From: Actibacterium sp. 188UL27-1
Lineage (GTDB): Bacteria; Pseudomonadota; Alphaproteobacteria; Rhodobacterales; Rhodobacteraceae
Assembly: GCF_016901225.1 (NCBI RefSeq)
Contig: NZ_JAFEUL010000006.1
Span: forward strand, 1 to 64,000
Length of the DNA: 64,000 bases
Reading direction: 5' to 3'
The notes beneath the pieces were generated by a model. The model was not told the origin of the DNA, made no database searches, and saw nothing but the letters and a program-made list of their open reading frames with translations. Numbering within the stretch: the stretch's first letter is position 1; the number at the start of each line of letters is the position of its first letter. The translations under genes were made by a program, and so were the position numbers. Below are positions 52,261 through 60,748 of this stretch, one piece after another.

Positions 52261-53682
52261 TCAGAAATCGCGGTTCTGATACGCTTCTAGGGCACGTTTA
52301 CGCCCGTCTTCCGGGGATACGATCGGGGCCGGATAGGCATCTTCTGGTGACAGACCCCAGGATCGCGGGATCGCATCGAAATAAGACATCGCAGTCTCTG
52401 ACGGGTTCGATTTCCCTTCCGCGATCCAGGCATCGACATAGGCGCGGGTCTTGTCGAATTTGTCCAATTGGGTCACCGGGTTGAATACCCGGAAATAGGG
52501 CGTGGCATCGGGCCCCGACCCCGCCGACCATTGCCATCCCATGGCATTGCTGGCGGGATCCCAATCGGTCAGACAGTCCTCGAACCAGCGCATTCCGATC
52601 TTCCAATCCACCATCAGATGCTTGGTCAGATAAGAGGCCACGATCATACGGCCCCGGTTGTGCATCTTGCCCGTGACATACATCTCTCGCATCGCCGCAT
52701 CGACAAATGGGATACCGGTGCGACCCTGTTTCCAGGCGATCACATCAGCCGCATCCTCATCCGTCGACCAGGGAAAGGCCTGCCATTCCTCGCGCCAGTT
52801 ATCCGACAGGATCCGCGGGGTATGAAAGGCGAGGTGATACGCGAATTCGCGCCAGACCAATTCCTTGAGGAAGGTCTCAGCTCCGGGCTTGCCATCCTGC
52901 AAGGCGCGATATCCGGCATGCCAACAGGTGCGCGGCCCGATTTCTCCCAGGCTCAGATTTTCAGAGAGCCGAGAGGTCCCATCCTCCGCTGGCACATCTC
53001 GGGTCGTGTCATAATCCGCCACTTTGCTGGCAATGAAGTTGTCCAGTCGCGCGAGCGCCGCCGCTTCACCGATCTGCCCATAGGCCCGCACGATTGCGGC
53101 ACCTCTGTCCATCCCGGCGGCCAAGGCCCAATCCGACAGCGCATCCGATACGGGCCAGCCCTGCGGTGCCGTGACGTGCGAGGGGGGGGATTTCGGGTTC
53201 GCCACCTCGCGATCCTTCACCGATTTCCACATCGGTGTGTAAACCTTGAAAAAGCCGCCGGTCTTGGTTTCGACTGTCCAGGGCTCAAACAGTAAATGGC
53301 CGCCAAACCGTTTGGCTTCCAGTCCGGCATCGGACAAGGCAGATTTTACCGCATCATCGCGGACCTTTTCATCCGGTAAATATCCGTGACTCCAATAGAC
53401 GGCCCCTGCTCCGGTTTCCGCGACCAGGGATTGCAGGACCTCCAGCGCATCCCCGCTGCGAAATATCAGGCGGCTGTCGACCTGGGCCAAACTGTCGGCA
53501 AATACAGCCAGCGCTTCGCCCAGCCGCCATTTCGGGGCGATGCCCAATCCGTCCACCAGATGGTCGCGAATGAAGACCGGGATCACCGGGCGACCCGATA
53601 CGCAAGCAGCCGTCAGGGCCGGATGATCCCCAAGCCGCAGATCCCGCCGAAACCAAACGATGATCGGAGATGTTTCCCCCAT
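52261..53682 (-). CDS. phrB: Deoxyribodipyrimidine photolyase (class I)
   Basis: This flavoprotein repairs UV-made pyrimidine dimers with blue light. The 473-residue protein has the N-terminal antenna domain (IIVWFRRDLRLGDHPALTAA, VYWSHGYLP) and the FAD-binding domain with WREFAYHLAFHTPR, GIPFVDAAMREMYVTGKMHNRGRMIVASYLTKHL, DWKIGMRWFED and NAMGWQWSAGSGPDATPYFRVFNP. The conserved Trp/Asn region fits a CPD photolyase rather than a signalling cryptochrome. Confidence 0.94.
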   Translation of the reverse strand: MGETSPIIVWFRRDLRLGDHPALTAACVSGRPVIPVFIRDHLVDGLGIAPKWRLGEALAVFADSLAQVDSRLIFRSGDALEVLQSLVAETGAGAVYWSHGYLPDEKVRDDAVKSALSDAGLEAKRFGGHLLFEPWTVETKTGGFFKVYTPMWKSVKDREVANPKSPPSHVTAPQGWPVSDALSDWALAAGMDRGAAIVRAYGQIGEAAALARLDNFIASKVADYDTTRDVPAEDGTSRLSENLSLGEIGPRTCWHAGYRALQDGKPGAETFLKELVWREFAYHLAFHTPRILSDNWREEWQAFPWSTDEDAADVIAWKQGRTGIPFVDAAMREMYVTGKMHNRGRMIVASYLTKHLMVDWKIGMRWFEDCLTDWDPASNAMGWQWSAGSGPDATPYFRVFNPVTQLDKFDKTRAYVDAWIAEGKSNPSETAMSYFDAIPRSWGLSPEDAYPAPIVSPEDGRKRALEAYQNRDF

Positions 53683-53724
53683 AAATGCCCCCTATTCTTG
53701 ATCGTGCCGGATTGGTCCGGCGCG

Positions 53725-54969
53725 TTACAAAACCTGATCTAGGGCCGTGATCAGGCGGTCAACCTCATCCGCGGTGGTGTAATGCACAAAGCTTAACCGC
53801 AGCACGCCATGGTCGGGATCGATCCCCATCGCCTGCAGCGGACGGCCTGCATAGAAATCACCGCCACCTGCCAGAATGCCCAGGGGTGACAGATCCCGGG
53901 CGACCTCCAGACCGGGCCGATCAAGGGCCAAGGCAACGGTCGGTGCCCGGTTCTGGGTCGTTCGCGGCCCAAGGATCCGGATATCGTTCCGCCCGCCTAA
54001 ATAATGCATCAGCGGTTCAAGCAAGCTGACTTCGTGCTGGCGCATTAGATCATGGACCCACACACCCCGCGCTCCGGCATCCCGCCCGGCTTTCATGTGG
54101 TGATGGTAAAGTTTGTCGATGTAGTCGGCGATCCCGGCACAGGCTGCGACCTGCGCATGGTCCGGCCCGGCAGGCGTGAACCGATTGTAAAGAGTGCCAC
54201 CGTTGAAGTGATGCCCCTGATTGGGCAACTGCGCCGCCAACATACGGCGCACCACCATGACGCCCTGATGCGGGCCGTAGGTCTTGTACGTAGAAAACAG
54301 GTAGATGTCGGCGTTCATGCGGCCCACATTCGGCAATCCATGGGGCGCGTAGGAGACACCGTCAACGCAGGCAAACGCCCCGGCGCGGTGGATGTGATAC
54401 ACCAGCCGGGCCGCATCATTGATCTCGCCCACCACGTTGGAGCAATGGGGAAAGCATACCAGCCTTACCCTGTCATCAGCCATCAGGGGAAAAAGATCAT
54501 CGACGTTCAGGTGTCCGGTTTCCGGGTCGATCTGCCATTCCCGCACATCAATCCCGAATTCGGTCAGCCGCCTCCAGGGGCCCGAATTGGCTTCATGGTC
54601 CTGGTTGGTCACGACGATGGCATCGCCCACGGTCAGCATCCGCCCAAAGGCCTGGGCCAGGACGTAACTGTTCTGGGTGGTGGAGGGACCAAAGGCCACC
54701 TCATCAAAATTCACACCAAGGATGAGGGAGAGACGTCGCCGGGCTTCGTCCATCTCCCCCCCCGCAAGTTCAGAAATCGGATAGGCGCCGTAGGGCTGGA
54801 CCTTACGTTCCCGGTAAAACCGGTTCAGCCGCCACGTTACATAGCGGCACGGGAACGATCCGCCGGCATTCTCAAAGAATGCCAGGTTGCGCAGGCCGGG
54901 TTCCTGAAAGGCCGGAAATTGCGCGCGTACGTAGTCCGTATCCAATTGCATGCATTTGACAGACTTCAT
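53725..54969 (-). CDS. Class V aminotransferase, cysteine desulfurase-like
   Basis: This 414-residue PLP enzyme has LAFFENAGGSFPCRYV near the start, VTNQDHEANSGPWRRL, CFPHCSNVVGEIND, CVDGVSYAPHGLPNV and the PLP-lysine motif YLFSTYKTYGPHQGVMVV. It belongs to the cysteine desulfurase-like group (related to the VC1184 type), not to the IscS/SufS clusters. The reaction is unproven. Two in-frame ATGs lie at 54969 and 54951; the first has GATGGGGC before it. Confidence 0.85.
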   Translation of the reverse strand: MKSVKCMQLDTDYVRAQFPAFQEPGLRNLAFFENAGGSFPCRYVTWRLNRFYRERKVQPYGAYPISELAGGEMDEARRRLSLILGVNFDEVAFGPSTTQNSYVLAQAFGRMLTVGDAIVVTNQDHEANSGPWRRLTEFGIDVREWQIDPETGHLNVDDLFPLMADDRVRLVCFPHCSNVVGEINDAARLVYHIHRAGAFACVDGVSYAPHGLPNVGRMNADIYLFSTYKTYGPHQGVMVVRRMLAAQLPNQGHHFNGGTLYNRFTPAGPDHAQVAACAGIADYIDKLYHHHMKAGRDAGARGVWVHDLMRQHEVSLLEPLMHYLGGRNDIRILGPRTTQNRAPTVALALDRPGLEVARDLSPLGILAGGGDFYAGRPLQAMGIDPDHGVLRLSFVHYTTADEVDRLITALDQVL

Positions 54970-55157
54970 GCCCCATCTTTAGGCAAGGCTCGCTTGCGAC
55001 GCAGATTGTCGCGCCACCGACGCTGGGGTGCAGATTGCACCGCGACGCCACGTCAGAATGCCAGCGGGTGGCCGCCAAATGCCCTTTTGGGACGGGTGCG
55101 ACAGGGGCCGGGCGACCAGCCCGCTTCGTTGGGCCGGCACCGGGTTCAAAACCAGGA

Positions 55158-56144
55158 TCAGGCCGTGATATCGACCACGACCCGTCCCTTCACCTGACCC
55201 TTCAAGATATCAGACCCCAATTGCGGCAGATCCGCCAGCGTTGCGGGCTGTACCATCGCCTCCAGCTTATCCATCGGCAAGTCGGTTGCGATACGTTTCC
55301 AGGCTTCCACCCGGTTGACATAGGGCTGCATCACGCTGTCGATGCCCAAAAGGTTCACACCGCGCAGCAGAAAGGGGATGACCGTGGCCGGCAGAGCTGC
55401 GCCTCCAGCCAAGCCGACAGCAGCAACAGAGGCGCCGTATTTCATCTGACCAAGAACACGGGCCAACATGGCGCCACCCACGGCGTCGACACAACCGGCC
55501 CAGGTCTCCCCCTCCAGCGGTCGCTTTACGGTTTCGTTGATCTCCTCGCGGGCCACAATTTGCGTTGCACCGAGGTCTTTGAGGTAATCGACCGTTTCCG
55601 GTCTGCCGGTCACACCCGCAACCTCATATCCCAGATGGGCCAGGATCGCCGTCGCGACAGAGCCCACACCACCAGCGGCACCGGTCACCAGAACCGGCCC
55701 GTGATCCTTTTTCATTCCCTGTGCTTCCAGCGCCATGACGGCCAGCATTGCTGTAAATCCAGCTGTGCCCACGGCCATGGCTTGTCGCGTCGTCAGCCCA
55801 TCGGGCAGTGGCACCAGCCAGTCCGCCTTGACCCGCGCTTTTTCGGCATAGCCGCCCCAATGGGCCTCGCCCACGCGCCAGCCGGTCAGCACCACCTTAT
55901 CGCCGGGTTTGTAGCGGTCATCGCCAGACGCCTCGACCGTGCCCGCAAAATCGATGCCAGGAACATGGGGATAGTTGCGCACCAGACCGCCGCCTGGGCC
56001 GATGCACAGCCCGTCTTTGTAGTTCACGGTGGAATATTCCACGGCCACCGTCACCTCTGCCTCGGGCAACCGGTCCTCGGTGATATCCTGGACAGAGGCG
56101 CTGGTTTTGCCCTCATCATCCTTTTCCACGATCAGTGCGCGCAT
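55158..56144 (-). CDS. acuI: Acrylyl-CoA reductase AcuI (MDR family)
   Basis: AcuI reduces toxic acryloyl-CoA, formed from DMSP cleavage or demethylation products, to propionyl-CoA with NADPH. The 328-residue YhdH-type protein has VEYSTVNYKDGLCIGPGG, YPHVPGIDFAGTVEAS, VGTAGFTAMLAVMALE, the nucleotide motif VTGAAGGVGSVATAILAHLGY and GVNLLGIDSVMQP. GGGGAGAG before the ATG at 56144 sets the start over an upstream frame extension. It lies 82 bp after dmdA, the classic roseobacter arrangement. Confidence 0.92.
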   Translation of the reverse strand: MRALIVEKDDEGKTSASVQDITEDRLPEAEVTVAVEYSTVNYKDGLCIGPGGGLVRNYPHVPGIDFAGTVEASGDDRYKPGDKVVLTGWRVGEAHWGGYAEKARVKADWLVPLPDGLTTRQAMAVGTAGFTAMLAVMALEAQGMKKDHGPVLVTGAAGGVGSVATAILAHLGYEVAGVTGRPETVDYLKDLGATQIVAREEINETVKRPLEGETWAGCVDAVGGAMLARVLGQMKYGASVAAVGLAGGAALPATVIPFLLRGVNLLGIDSVMQPYVNRVEAWKRIATDLPMDKLEAMVQPATLADLPQLGSDILKGQVKGRVVVDITA

Positions 56145-56226
56145 GCCTGTCTCTCCCCGTTGTATTTCCGATTGATCGAACTGGCCCGAGATGTCGGGCC
56201 TGTTCTTGTCACACACTCACCAGAGC

Positions 56227-57330
56227 TTAAATCCAAAATGTCTCATGCACAGTCGCAGTCCGTTCACCTTCGGGTGTCACCACCGTCAGGGTCGTGCCTT
56301 CGTCCCAGTGGCTCATACGGACCATGCCAATGGCAACATTGGTATCAAAGTCAGGCGACCAGGCGGCCGATGTGATGTGACCTACTTGCTTTGATGCGGC
56401 CATCAAGGGCCAGACGCGGTCGCAGCCCGGCACGGGATCTCCGGCGATACTGATCGGGCGGATCTGGCGGGAGGGTTCGTCGGTCGCCACCCGCAGCAGC
56501 GCGTCCCGACCGATGCACCCAATGGCGGTTTGCACGTCACAGAACCGGCCCAGCCCGCATTCATGGGGGGTGTTGGCGCGGGTCATATCATTGCCGTAGC
56601 TCAACAATCCGCCTTCGATCCGTTCAATCGCGTTAGGGCAGCCGGCGCGCACGTTCAGGTCCTCACCCGCCTCCATCAAGGTGTTCCAAAGCGGCATGCC
56701 CAGATGCCCGCCTTCCACGTAAATCTCGAACCCGCCTTGCTTGGAATAGCCAGATCGCGCGATGACAAGCTCCTGATCCTCGAACGGGAACAGGCCAAAC
56801 CGGAAGAAACGAACATTGTGGATGCTTTCGCCAAAGACGCGCTCCATCAGCTCATCCGCCTTTGGGCCTTGGATGGCGAGCGGTGACACATCGGGCTCCT
56901 CCACGATCACCTCCATTCGCAGGCCGTTGGACAAACCCTTGACCCAGAACAGCAAATCACTGTCGGCGATAGAGATCCAATAGCGATCCTCCGACAACTT
57001 CACCGCCACCGGATCGTTGAGCATGCCGCCCGTCTCATCCACGATGGGTACATAATAGCAGCGCCCCGGCAGCATACCGCGCAGGTCGCGCGGGGTCAGC
57101 ATCTGCATCAGGCGTCCGGCATCGGGGCCGCGCAGTTCCACCTGACGCTCGACCGAGACATCCCAAACCTGCACGTGGTTTTTCAGGTGATGGTAGTCGG
57201 CCTCGATACTCTCAAACACCGTGGGCAAGAGCATGTGATTGTAGATGGTGTAGGCCTTCACACCGGCCGCTTCGACACCTTCGGAAAACGGGGTCCGCCG
57301 CAACCGGCGGGAGGGAGAGATAAGCGCCAT
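56227..57330 (-). CDS. dmdA: Dimethylsulfoniopropionate demethylase DmdA
   Basis: DmdA moves a methyl group from DMSP to tetrahydrofolate, giving methylmercaptopropionate. The 367-residue GcvT-fold protein has TPFSEGVEAAGVKAYTIYNHMLLP, VWDVSVERQVELRGPDA, MLNDPVAVKL, WISIADSDLLFWVKG and the C-terminal aminomethyltransferase barrel (LLRVATDEP to HETFWI). The long match to the DmdA pattern and acuI downstream make this call firm. The ATG overlaps the stop of an 83-residue gene (TGATG). Confidence 0.94.
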   Translation of the reverse strand: MALISPSRRLRRTPFSEGVEAAGVKAYTIYNHMLLPTVFESIEADYHHLKNHVQVWDVSVERQVELRGPDAGRLMQMLTPRDLRGMLPGRCYYVPIVDETGGMLNDPVAVKLSEDRYWISIADSDLLFWVKGLSNGLRMEVIVEEPDVSPLAIQGPKADELMERVFGESIHNVRFFRFGLFPFEDQELVIARSGYSKQGGFEIYVEGGHLGMPLWNTLMEAGEDLNVRAGCPNAIERIEGGLLSYGNDMTRANTPHECGLGRFCDVQTAIGCIGRDALLRVATDEPSRQIRPISIAGDPVPGCDRVWPLMAASKQVGHITSAAWSPDFDTNVAIGMVRMSHWDEGTTLTVVTPEGERTATVHETFWI

Positions 57331-57581
57331 CAGAGGCCACCTTTTAAAGAGCGTTTACAATCCACCGGCGGACGGCCAGTCTGCGAATATGCGGTGACAC
57401 CGCAGGTGCGACATCGATATTCTTGAAGGCCGGATCGTTTTCCGGCGGTGGACCATCGACACGCTTTGCGGCGAAGGAGGCGATCCAGCCTGGTTGAAAC
57501 GGCAGCACCGGCACGGTGCCGCCCCCAGCTCCACCAAAGAAAGCCTGCAACGCCAATCAGGACGGCCATCAAAATGGGCAT
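57330..57581 (-). CDS. Small membrane-anchored zinc-ribbon-like protein
   Basis: This 83-residue product has an N-terminal membrane helix (ILMAVLIGVAGFLWWSW), a basic middle and four cysteines at 41, 57, 60 and 75. The C-terminal part (YRCRTCGVTAYSQTGRPP, then DCK) reads like a zinc ribbon. It starts 9 bp after the DinB gene and its stop overlaps dmdA (TGATG), which argues that it is a real, coupled gene. Other frames across this stretch lack such signals. Function unknown. Confidence 0.62.
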   Translation of the reverse strand: MPILMAVLIGVAGFLWWSWGRHRAGAAVSTRLDRLLRRKACRWSTAGKRSGLQEYRCRTCGVTAYSQTGRPPVDCKRSLKGGL

Positions 57582-57590
57582 CGTGGGGGC

Positions 57591-58106
57591 CTACACCGTG
57601 TCGGGCATGAAGGGCAGATCAGTGTCTGCCGTCTTCACCCCTGCCGCGGTCAGCATCGCATGGACCTGGCCGCGGTGGTGGATTTGGTGGTTGAACATGG
57701 TCACAATGCACATGGTCATTGACTGGCTGATCGGCCCATCGACGACCGCTGAATGCCATGTCAGGTCACCGCGCAGATGGATTGGGCGCAAACCATCGGC
57801 CCAGACGCGGATCTGGCCATCGGTGCGCGATCGGTCGGCGGCCCATTGGGCGACGGTCTTGCAGTGTTTGGCGGTGTCCTGGGCGGTCGTGATTTTACCC
57901 GCAGGTGGCGGCATATCCGCCAACCGGCTGAGCCACATTTGGTCACCCCAAAGCAAGTGATTGAGCGTGCCAAAGATCGAGCCGAAAAACGCGCCACGAT
58001 CCTTTGTGACATCGGCAGGCTTCATGGACTGCACAGCCTTTGCCACCCAACCGTTTTGCCAGGCATTGTAGCGCGCCATGGTCCGGGCATAGTCGACCGA
58101 GATCAC
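57591..58106 (-). CDS. DinB/YfiT-type metal-binding protein
   Basis: This 171-residue four-helix protein of the DinB family has the expected three-His metal site: His50 (TLNHLLWGDQMW), His140 and His144 (FNHQIHHRGQVHAML). It starts DYARTMARYNAWQNGWV, the usual opening. DinB-like proteins include thiol-dependent transferases (mycothiol, bacillithiol or glutathione) and uncharacterised damage-inducible proteins. The ATG overlaps the DUF1326 stop by 4 bp. Confidence 0.88.
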   Translation of the reverse strand: MISVDYARTMARYNAWQNGWVAKAVQSMKPADVTKDRGAFFGSIFGTLNHLLWGDQMWLSRLADMPPPAGKITTAQDTAKHCKTVAQWAADRSRTDGQIRVWADGLRPIHLRGDLTWHSAVVDGPISQSMTMCIVTMFNHQIHHRGQVHAMLTAAGVKTADTDLPFMPDTV

Positions 58107-58816
58107 TTCCCCGGCCCTTTCCAGTCAATCGGGCAGATCTCAGCTGATTTGCCCCCAAAATCCCAAACACGGCCATAGTCGCGCACGCGGCTTTTCAGAC
58201 CGACAGCCGCGATGATATCGGGCCCCATCCAGTATTTGGAGTTGCTGATCATCACCGGGTGATCGTCGCTGGCGCCCTGGATCATCTCGATCTCGCCTTG
58301 GATCTTGCGTCCGATGGTGATGGAGCGGCGGCGCCCTTCGCGGGTGATCTGAACTGGCGCGCGTTCGGCGCCGATGATCTCTGATACCAGCATGGTGAAC
58401 AGACCGGTCGTGCCACCCGCCGCGCCGGAAAAGATCTTGAGGATCCCGTTATAGGCTTTCTGGGTTGAACGCTCGTCAACGTAGGCCGCGACCTTCCAGT
58501 TGCCTTCGGCCATGCGGCCCGGGATCTCGACCATCAGACCGACATTCAGACCATCCAGGCTTTCGCCTTCGAAATGGCCCGTATCGATGGCAATGGCCAT
58601 CCAGGCGATGCAGCGCCCTTCGGTCGGAGGATGCTTCCCCAGGGAGACCACGCAGGGACAAAAGAGATCGCAGGAGCAATTCAAAAACAGCTCGCCCTTG
58701 ATGGCCCAATCCGTGGGTTTCATCTGGCGTCGCTTGGCGTCACTATCCATCTGCTGCACGATCTTGTCGCGCACCTGAAGACGGTCTGATTTGGTTACCG
58801 TGGTCGCCTCAGCCAT
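58103..58816 (-). CDS. DUF1326 protein with Cys-rich motif
   Basis: This 237-residue soluble protein has the DUF1326 signature FLNCSCDLFCPC: cysteines 47, 49, 53 and 55 in a C-x-C-x3-C-x-C pattern that looks like a metal or cluster site. It also has CIAWMAIAIDTGHFEGESLDG and APVQITREGRRRSITIG. The family has no assigned activity. It starts 9 bp after the DUF2182 gene and overlaps the DinB gene, so the three are one unit. Confidence 0.88.
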   Translation of the reverse strand: MAEATTVTKSDRLQVRDKIVQQMDSDAKRRQMKPTDWAIKGELFLNCSCDLFCPCVVSLGKHPPTEGRCIAWMAIAIDTGHFEGESLDGLNVGLMVEIPGRMAEGNWKVAAYVDERSTQKAYNGILKIFSGAAGGTTGLFTMLVSEIIGAERAPVQITREGRRRSITIGRKIQGEIEMIQGASDDHPVMISNSKYWMGPDIIAAVGLKSRVRDYGRVWDFGGKSAEICPIDWKGPGK

Positions 58817-58825
58817 TGTGCCCCC

Positions 58826-59611
58826 TCAACCTAAAATGCCGCTTGTCTTGGCGGTGAGCCCGATGGCCGCGACAATCAAAGCCACGCCAACGGGTTTCGT
58901 AATATAAGCCCCGACTTGCGGCAGTTTTTCAAGCACCATGATCACCGTCGCCAGCCCCATCCAAAGCAGGCTCATGACCCCGCCGACAAAGCCCAGGGCC
59001 ATGAAGCCCCAACAGCAGCCGGCGCAATAGGCGCCAAGGCCCAATCCCATGCGCGTGCCGCCTGCAAAACCCGTGCGCCAATGGCCCAGGAAATAGTGCA
59101 TCGGCGCATGGCATACGCCGTGGCACATTTCCTTGATCCAGGTGAATTGGTACAGGCCCACCACAAACAGCAAGGCCGCTGCGATGTAGCCGGACCGCGC
59201 GATCCCCATCCGGTCGATGAGCCCCCATTGCGCAAACAAAAGCTGGAGGATCGTGATGCCAGCGGCAAAGGTCAGCCACACAGCCGAATAACCCGCCAAA
59301 ACACCCAACCATCCCGGGCGGGAGCCGTCGGCGCTGTGGATCAGGGTATCATACGTCGTCAATGTCGGCACCAGCGTCGGCAGCATCATGGCCGCCATCA
59401 TCACCGTCCACATCAGGAATAGCGGCCAAAACCGTGCCATGTCCTGCATCATGTCCATGGGCATCATCGCATCGGGTCGCACGGCGCCGACCAGATCCAG
59501 CCCCATGCGCCGCGCCATGTCATACAGCCAAATCCAGCTGGCCAGAATCGCCGCGAAAAAGCCCAGCCAAAGGGCTGAGCGCAACGGTACTTGGCGTGCC
59601 GAATTCAGCAT
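58826..59611 (-). CDS. DUF2182 membrane protein (putative metal-binding)
   Basis: This 261-residue multi-pass membrane protein has the DUF2182 pattern: a Met-rich stretch (MMPMDMMQDM, 49-58), PLFLMWTVMMAAMMLPT, and the Cys/His motifs KEMCHGVCHAPMHYFLGHWRTG (Cys163, Cys167, His164, His168, His172) and GAYCAGCCWG (Cys196, 199, 200). The family is described as predicted metal-binding. GGGGGAGG before the ATG at 59611 sets the start, discarding a 50-codon extension. First gene of the DUF2182-DUF1326-DinB unit. Confidence 0.9.
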   Translation of the reverse strand: MLNSARQVPLRSALWLGFFAAILASWIWLYDMARRMGLDLVGAVRPDAMMPMDMMQDMARFWPLFLMWTVMMAAMMLPTLVPTLTTYDTLIHSADGSRPGWLGVLAGYSAVWLTFAAGITILQLLFAQWGLIDRMGIARSGYIAAALLFVVGLYQFTWIKEMCHGVCHAPMHYFLGHWRTGFAGGTRMGLGLGAYCAGCCWGFMALGFVGGVMSLLWMGLATVIMVLEKLPQVGAYITKPVGVALIVAAIGLTAKTSGILG

Positions 59612-59723
59612 ATTATCCTCCCCCCTTGCGCACTGTTGGAATTTTGTTCCTGCCCTGTCAATCGGTGTCTCAGTTTTTGCCCCATCCCACTGGCGGACTA
59701 CCTTTGCATCAACGGAGAACCCC

Positions 59724-60092
59724 ATGATCGACATACTGAATATCGTTGCCGCCGTAATCACAATCGGGTTGGGCTGCTTTGGCTGGCTCGCCCCGCGCTA
59801 CACCGCCAGCGCGTTGGATCTGCAGACCGGCGCCACAACGATGGGACTGTCCGAATTACGCGCCTCGGTCGGATGCCTGTTCGTGGCACTTGGCGCAGGC
59901 GCGATCGTGCTTGGCACGCCCATGGCCTATTTCATGATGGGAGTGGCCTATGCTGGCGCAACTGTCGGGCGTGGATCATCTGCCCTGTTGGATGACCCAC
60001 CCAAAATGAAAGTGTGGACCTATTTTGCGATTGAAGCCGCCCTGGCAGGTTGGTTGATCCTTGCAAATTGGGGCGCAGTATCGGCGATCTAA
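59724..60092 (+). CDS. DUF4345-like membrane protein
   Basis: This 122-residue protein has four hydrophobic segments (NIVAAVITIGLGCFGWLA, VGCLFVALGAGAIVLG, AYFMMGVAYAGATVGR and FAIEAALAGWLILANWG). The GLSELRAS motif and AYAGATVGRGSS are typical of DUF4345-type small membrane proteins. Function unknown. Divergent from the DUF2182 gene with a 112-bp shared promoter region. ATG at 59724; the frame is open upstream but crosses the neighbouring gene. Confidence 0.75.
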   Translation: MIDILNIVAAVITIGLGCFGWLAPRYTASALDLQTGATTMGLSELRASVGCLFVALGAGAIVLGTPMAYFMMGVAYAGATVGRGSSALLDDPPKMKVWTYFAIEAALAGWLILANWGAVSAI

Positions 60093-60748
60093 TTCAATCT
60101 GTTGAACCAGAAACGTCCGAAGAGAAATACCGCCAATCCGATAGTTGGTCTTGAATTTTGTAGCCTCAATACGTAGTTAGATAATGTCTTTCGGGACTAT
60201 GGCGATAAACGCGCCCGTAATAAGCGGATCGGACCCGGGGGCGGTACCCGGCGGCTCCACCAAACATCCTTCATTAGCAGGATCTTGGGGCCGAAATAGG
60301 ATCGACGGACGTCTAAAGGGGTTAGCTTTTGCTCGGCAGGACGCCACCGTTACCGGCTCAAGCTTTATAGTTGCTAATGACAACAAAGCTCCGGTTGCGC
60401 TCGCTGCCTAAGCAGTGCGCAAGACCAAATCTTAAGTCCTAGCCTCTAGCAAGGTTAGGCGGGGTTCGCAGGCACCTGGCAACAGAAGCCTGCATTTTTA
60501 ATATTTGTGTGTTGAACTCAGACACACCCGAATTGTGGATACCGATTTGGGCAACTGAGCACTTGTTGAAATATGCACCCGTTGGACGTTGTGGGTGACC
60601 CGCGTATGCTGCGGCGCGCCCAATGCCACCGCTCCCGCATGATTGACACGAACCGCGAAAATCATCAAATGTCCCCCCCCGGGGTCTGTGCGAACACCCC
60701 CTTAGGCGGTCGCCCAAGTTTCGCATCCCTACGCTATGGAGGGATGCA
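60093..60748. other. 656-bp intergenic region, no convincing gene
   Basis: The left part (60093-60540) is clearly more A/T-rich than the neighbours. It contains one short plus-strand frame (60184-60411), and the rest shows no coding pattern, tRNA or terminator that I can support. The right part (60540-60748) is GC-rich and leads to the ChrB gene promoter. A long minus-strand frame (60439-60963) runs across it and into the ChrB gene; I regard it as spurious. Confidence 0.5.
60184..60411 (+). CDS. Possible small hypothetical protein
   Basis: This is a 75-codon frame with ATG start. Its C-terminus SSFIVANDNKAPVALAA resembles the ANDN-containing ends of small uncharacterised alphaproteobacterial proteins. 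No ribosome site is clear and no domain is recognised. It may be a non-coding frame in an A/T-rich gap. Confidence 0.25.
   Translation: MSFGTMAINAPVISGSDPGAVPGGSTKHPSLAGSWGRNRIDGRLKGLAFARQDATVTGSSFIVANDNKAPVALAA

Noticed and set aside
54052-55197. 381-codon plus-strand frame opposite the class V aminotransferase gene
   Set aside because: Antisense to a gene with readable PLP-enzyme motifs; no ribosome site and no recognisable domain.
55035-56375. 446-codon plus-strand frame opposite acuI
   Set aside because: It runs antisense through a clear MDR-family gene; the peptide is His/Arg/Gln-rich with no domain pattern, typical of GC-rich shadow frames.
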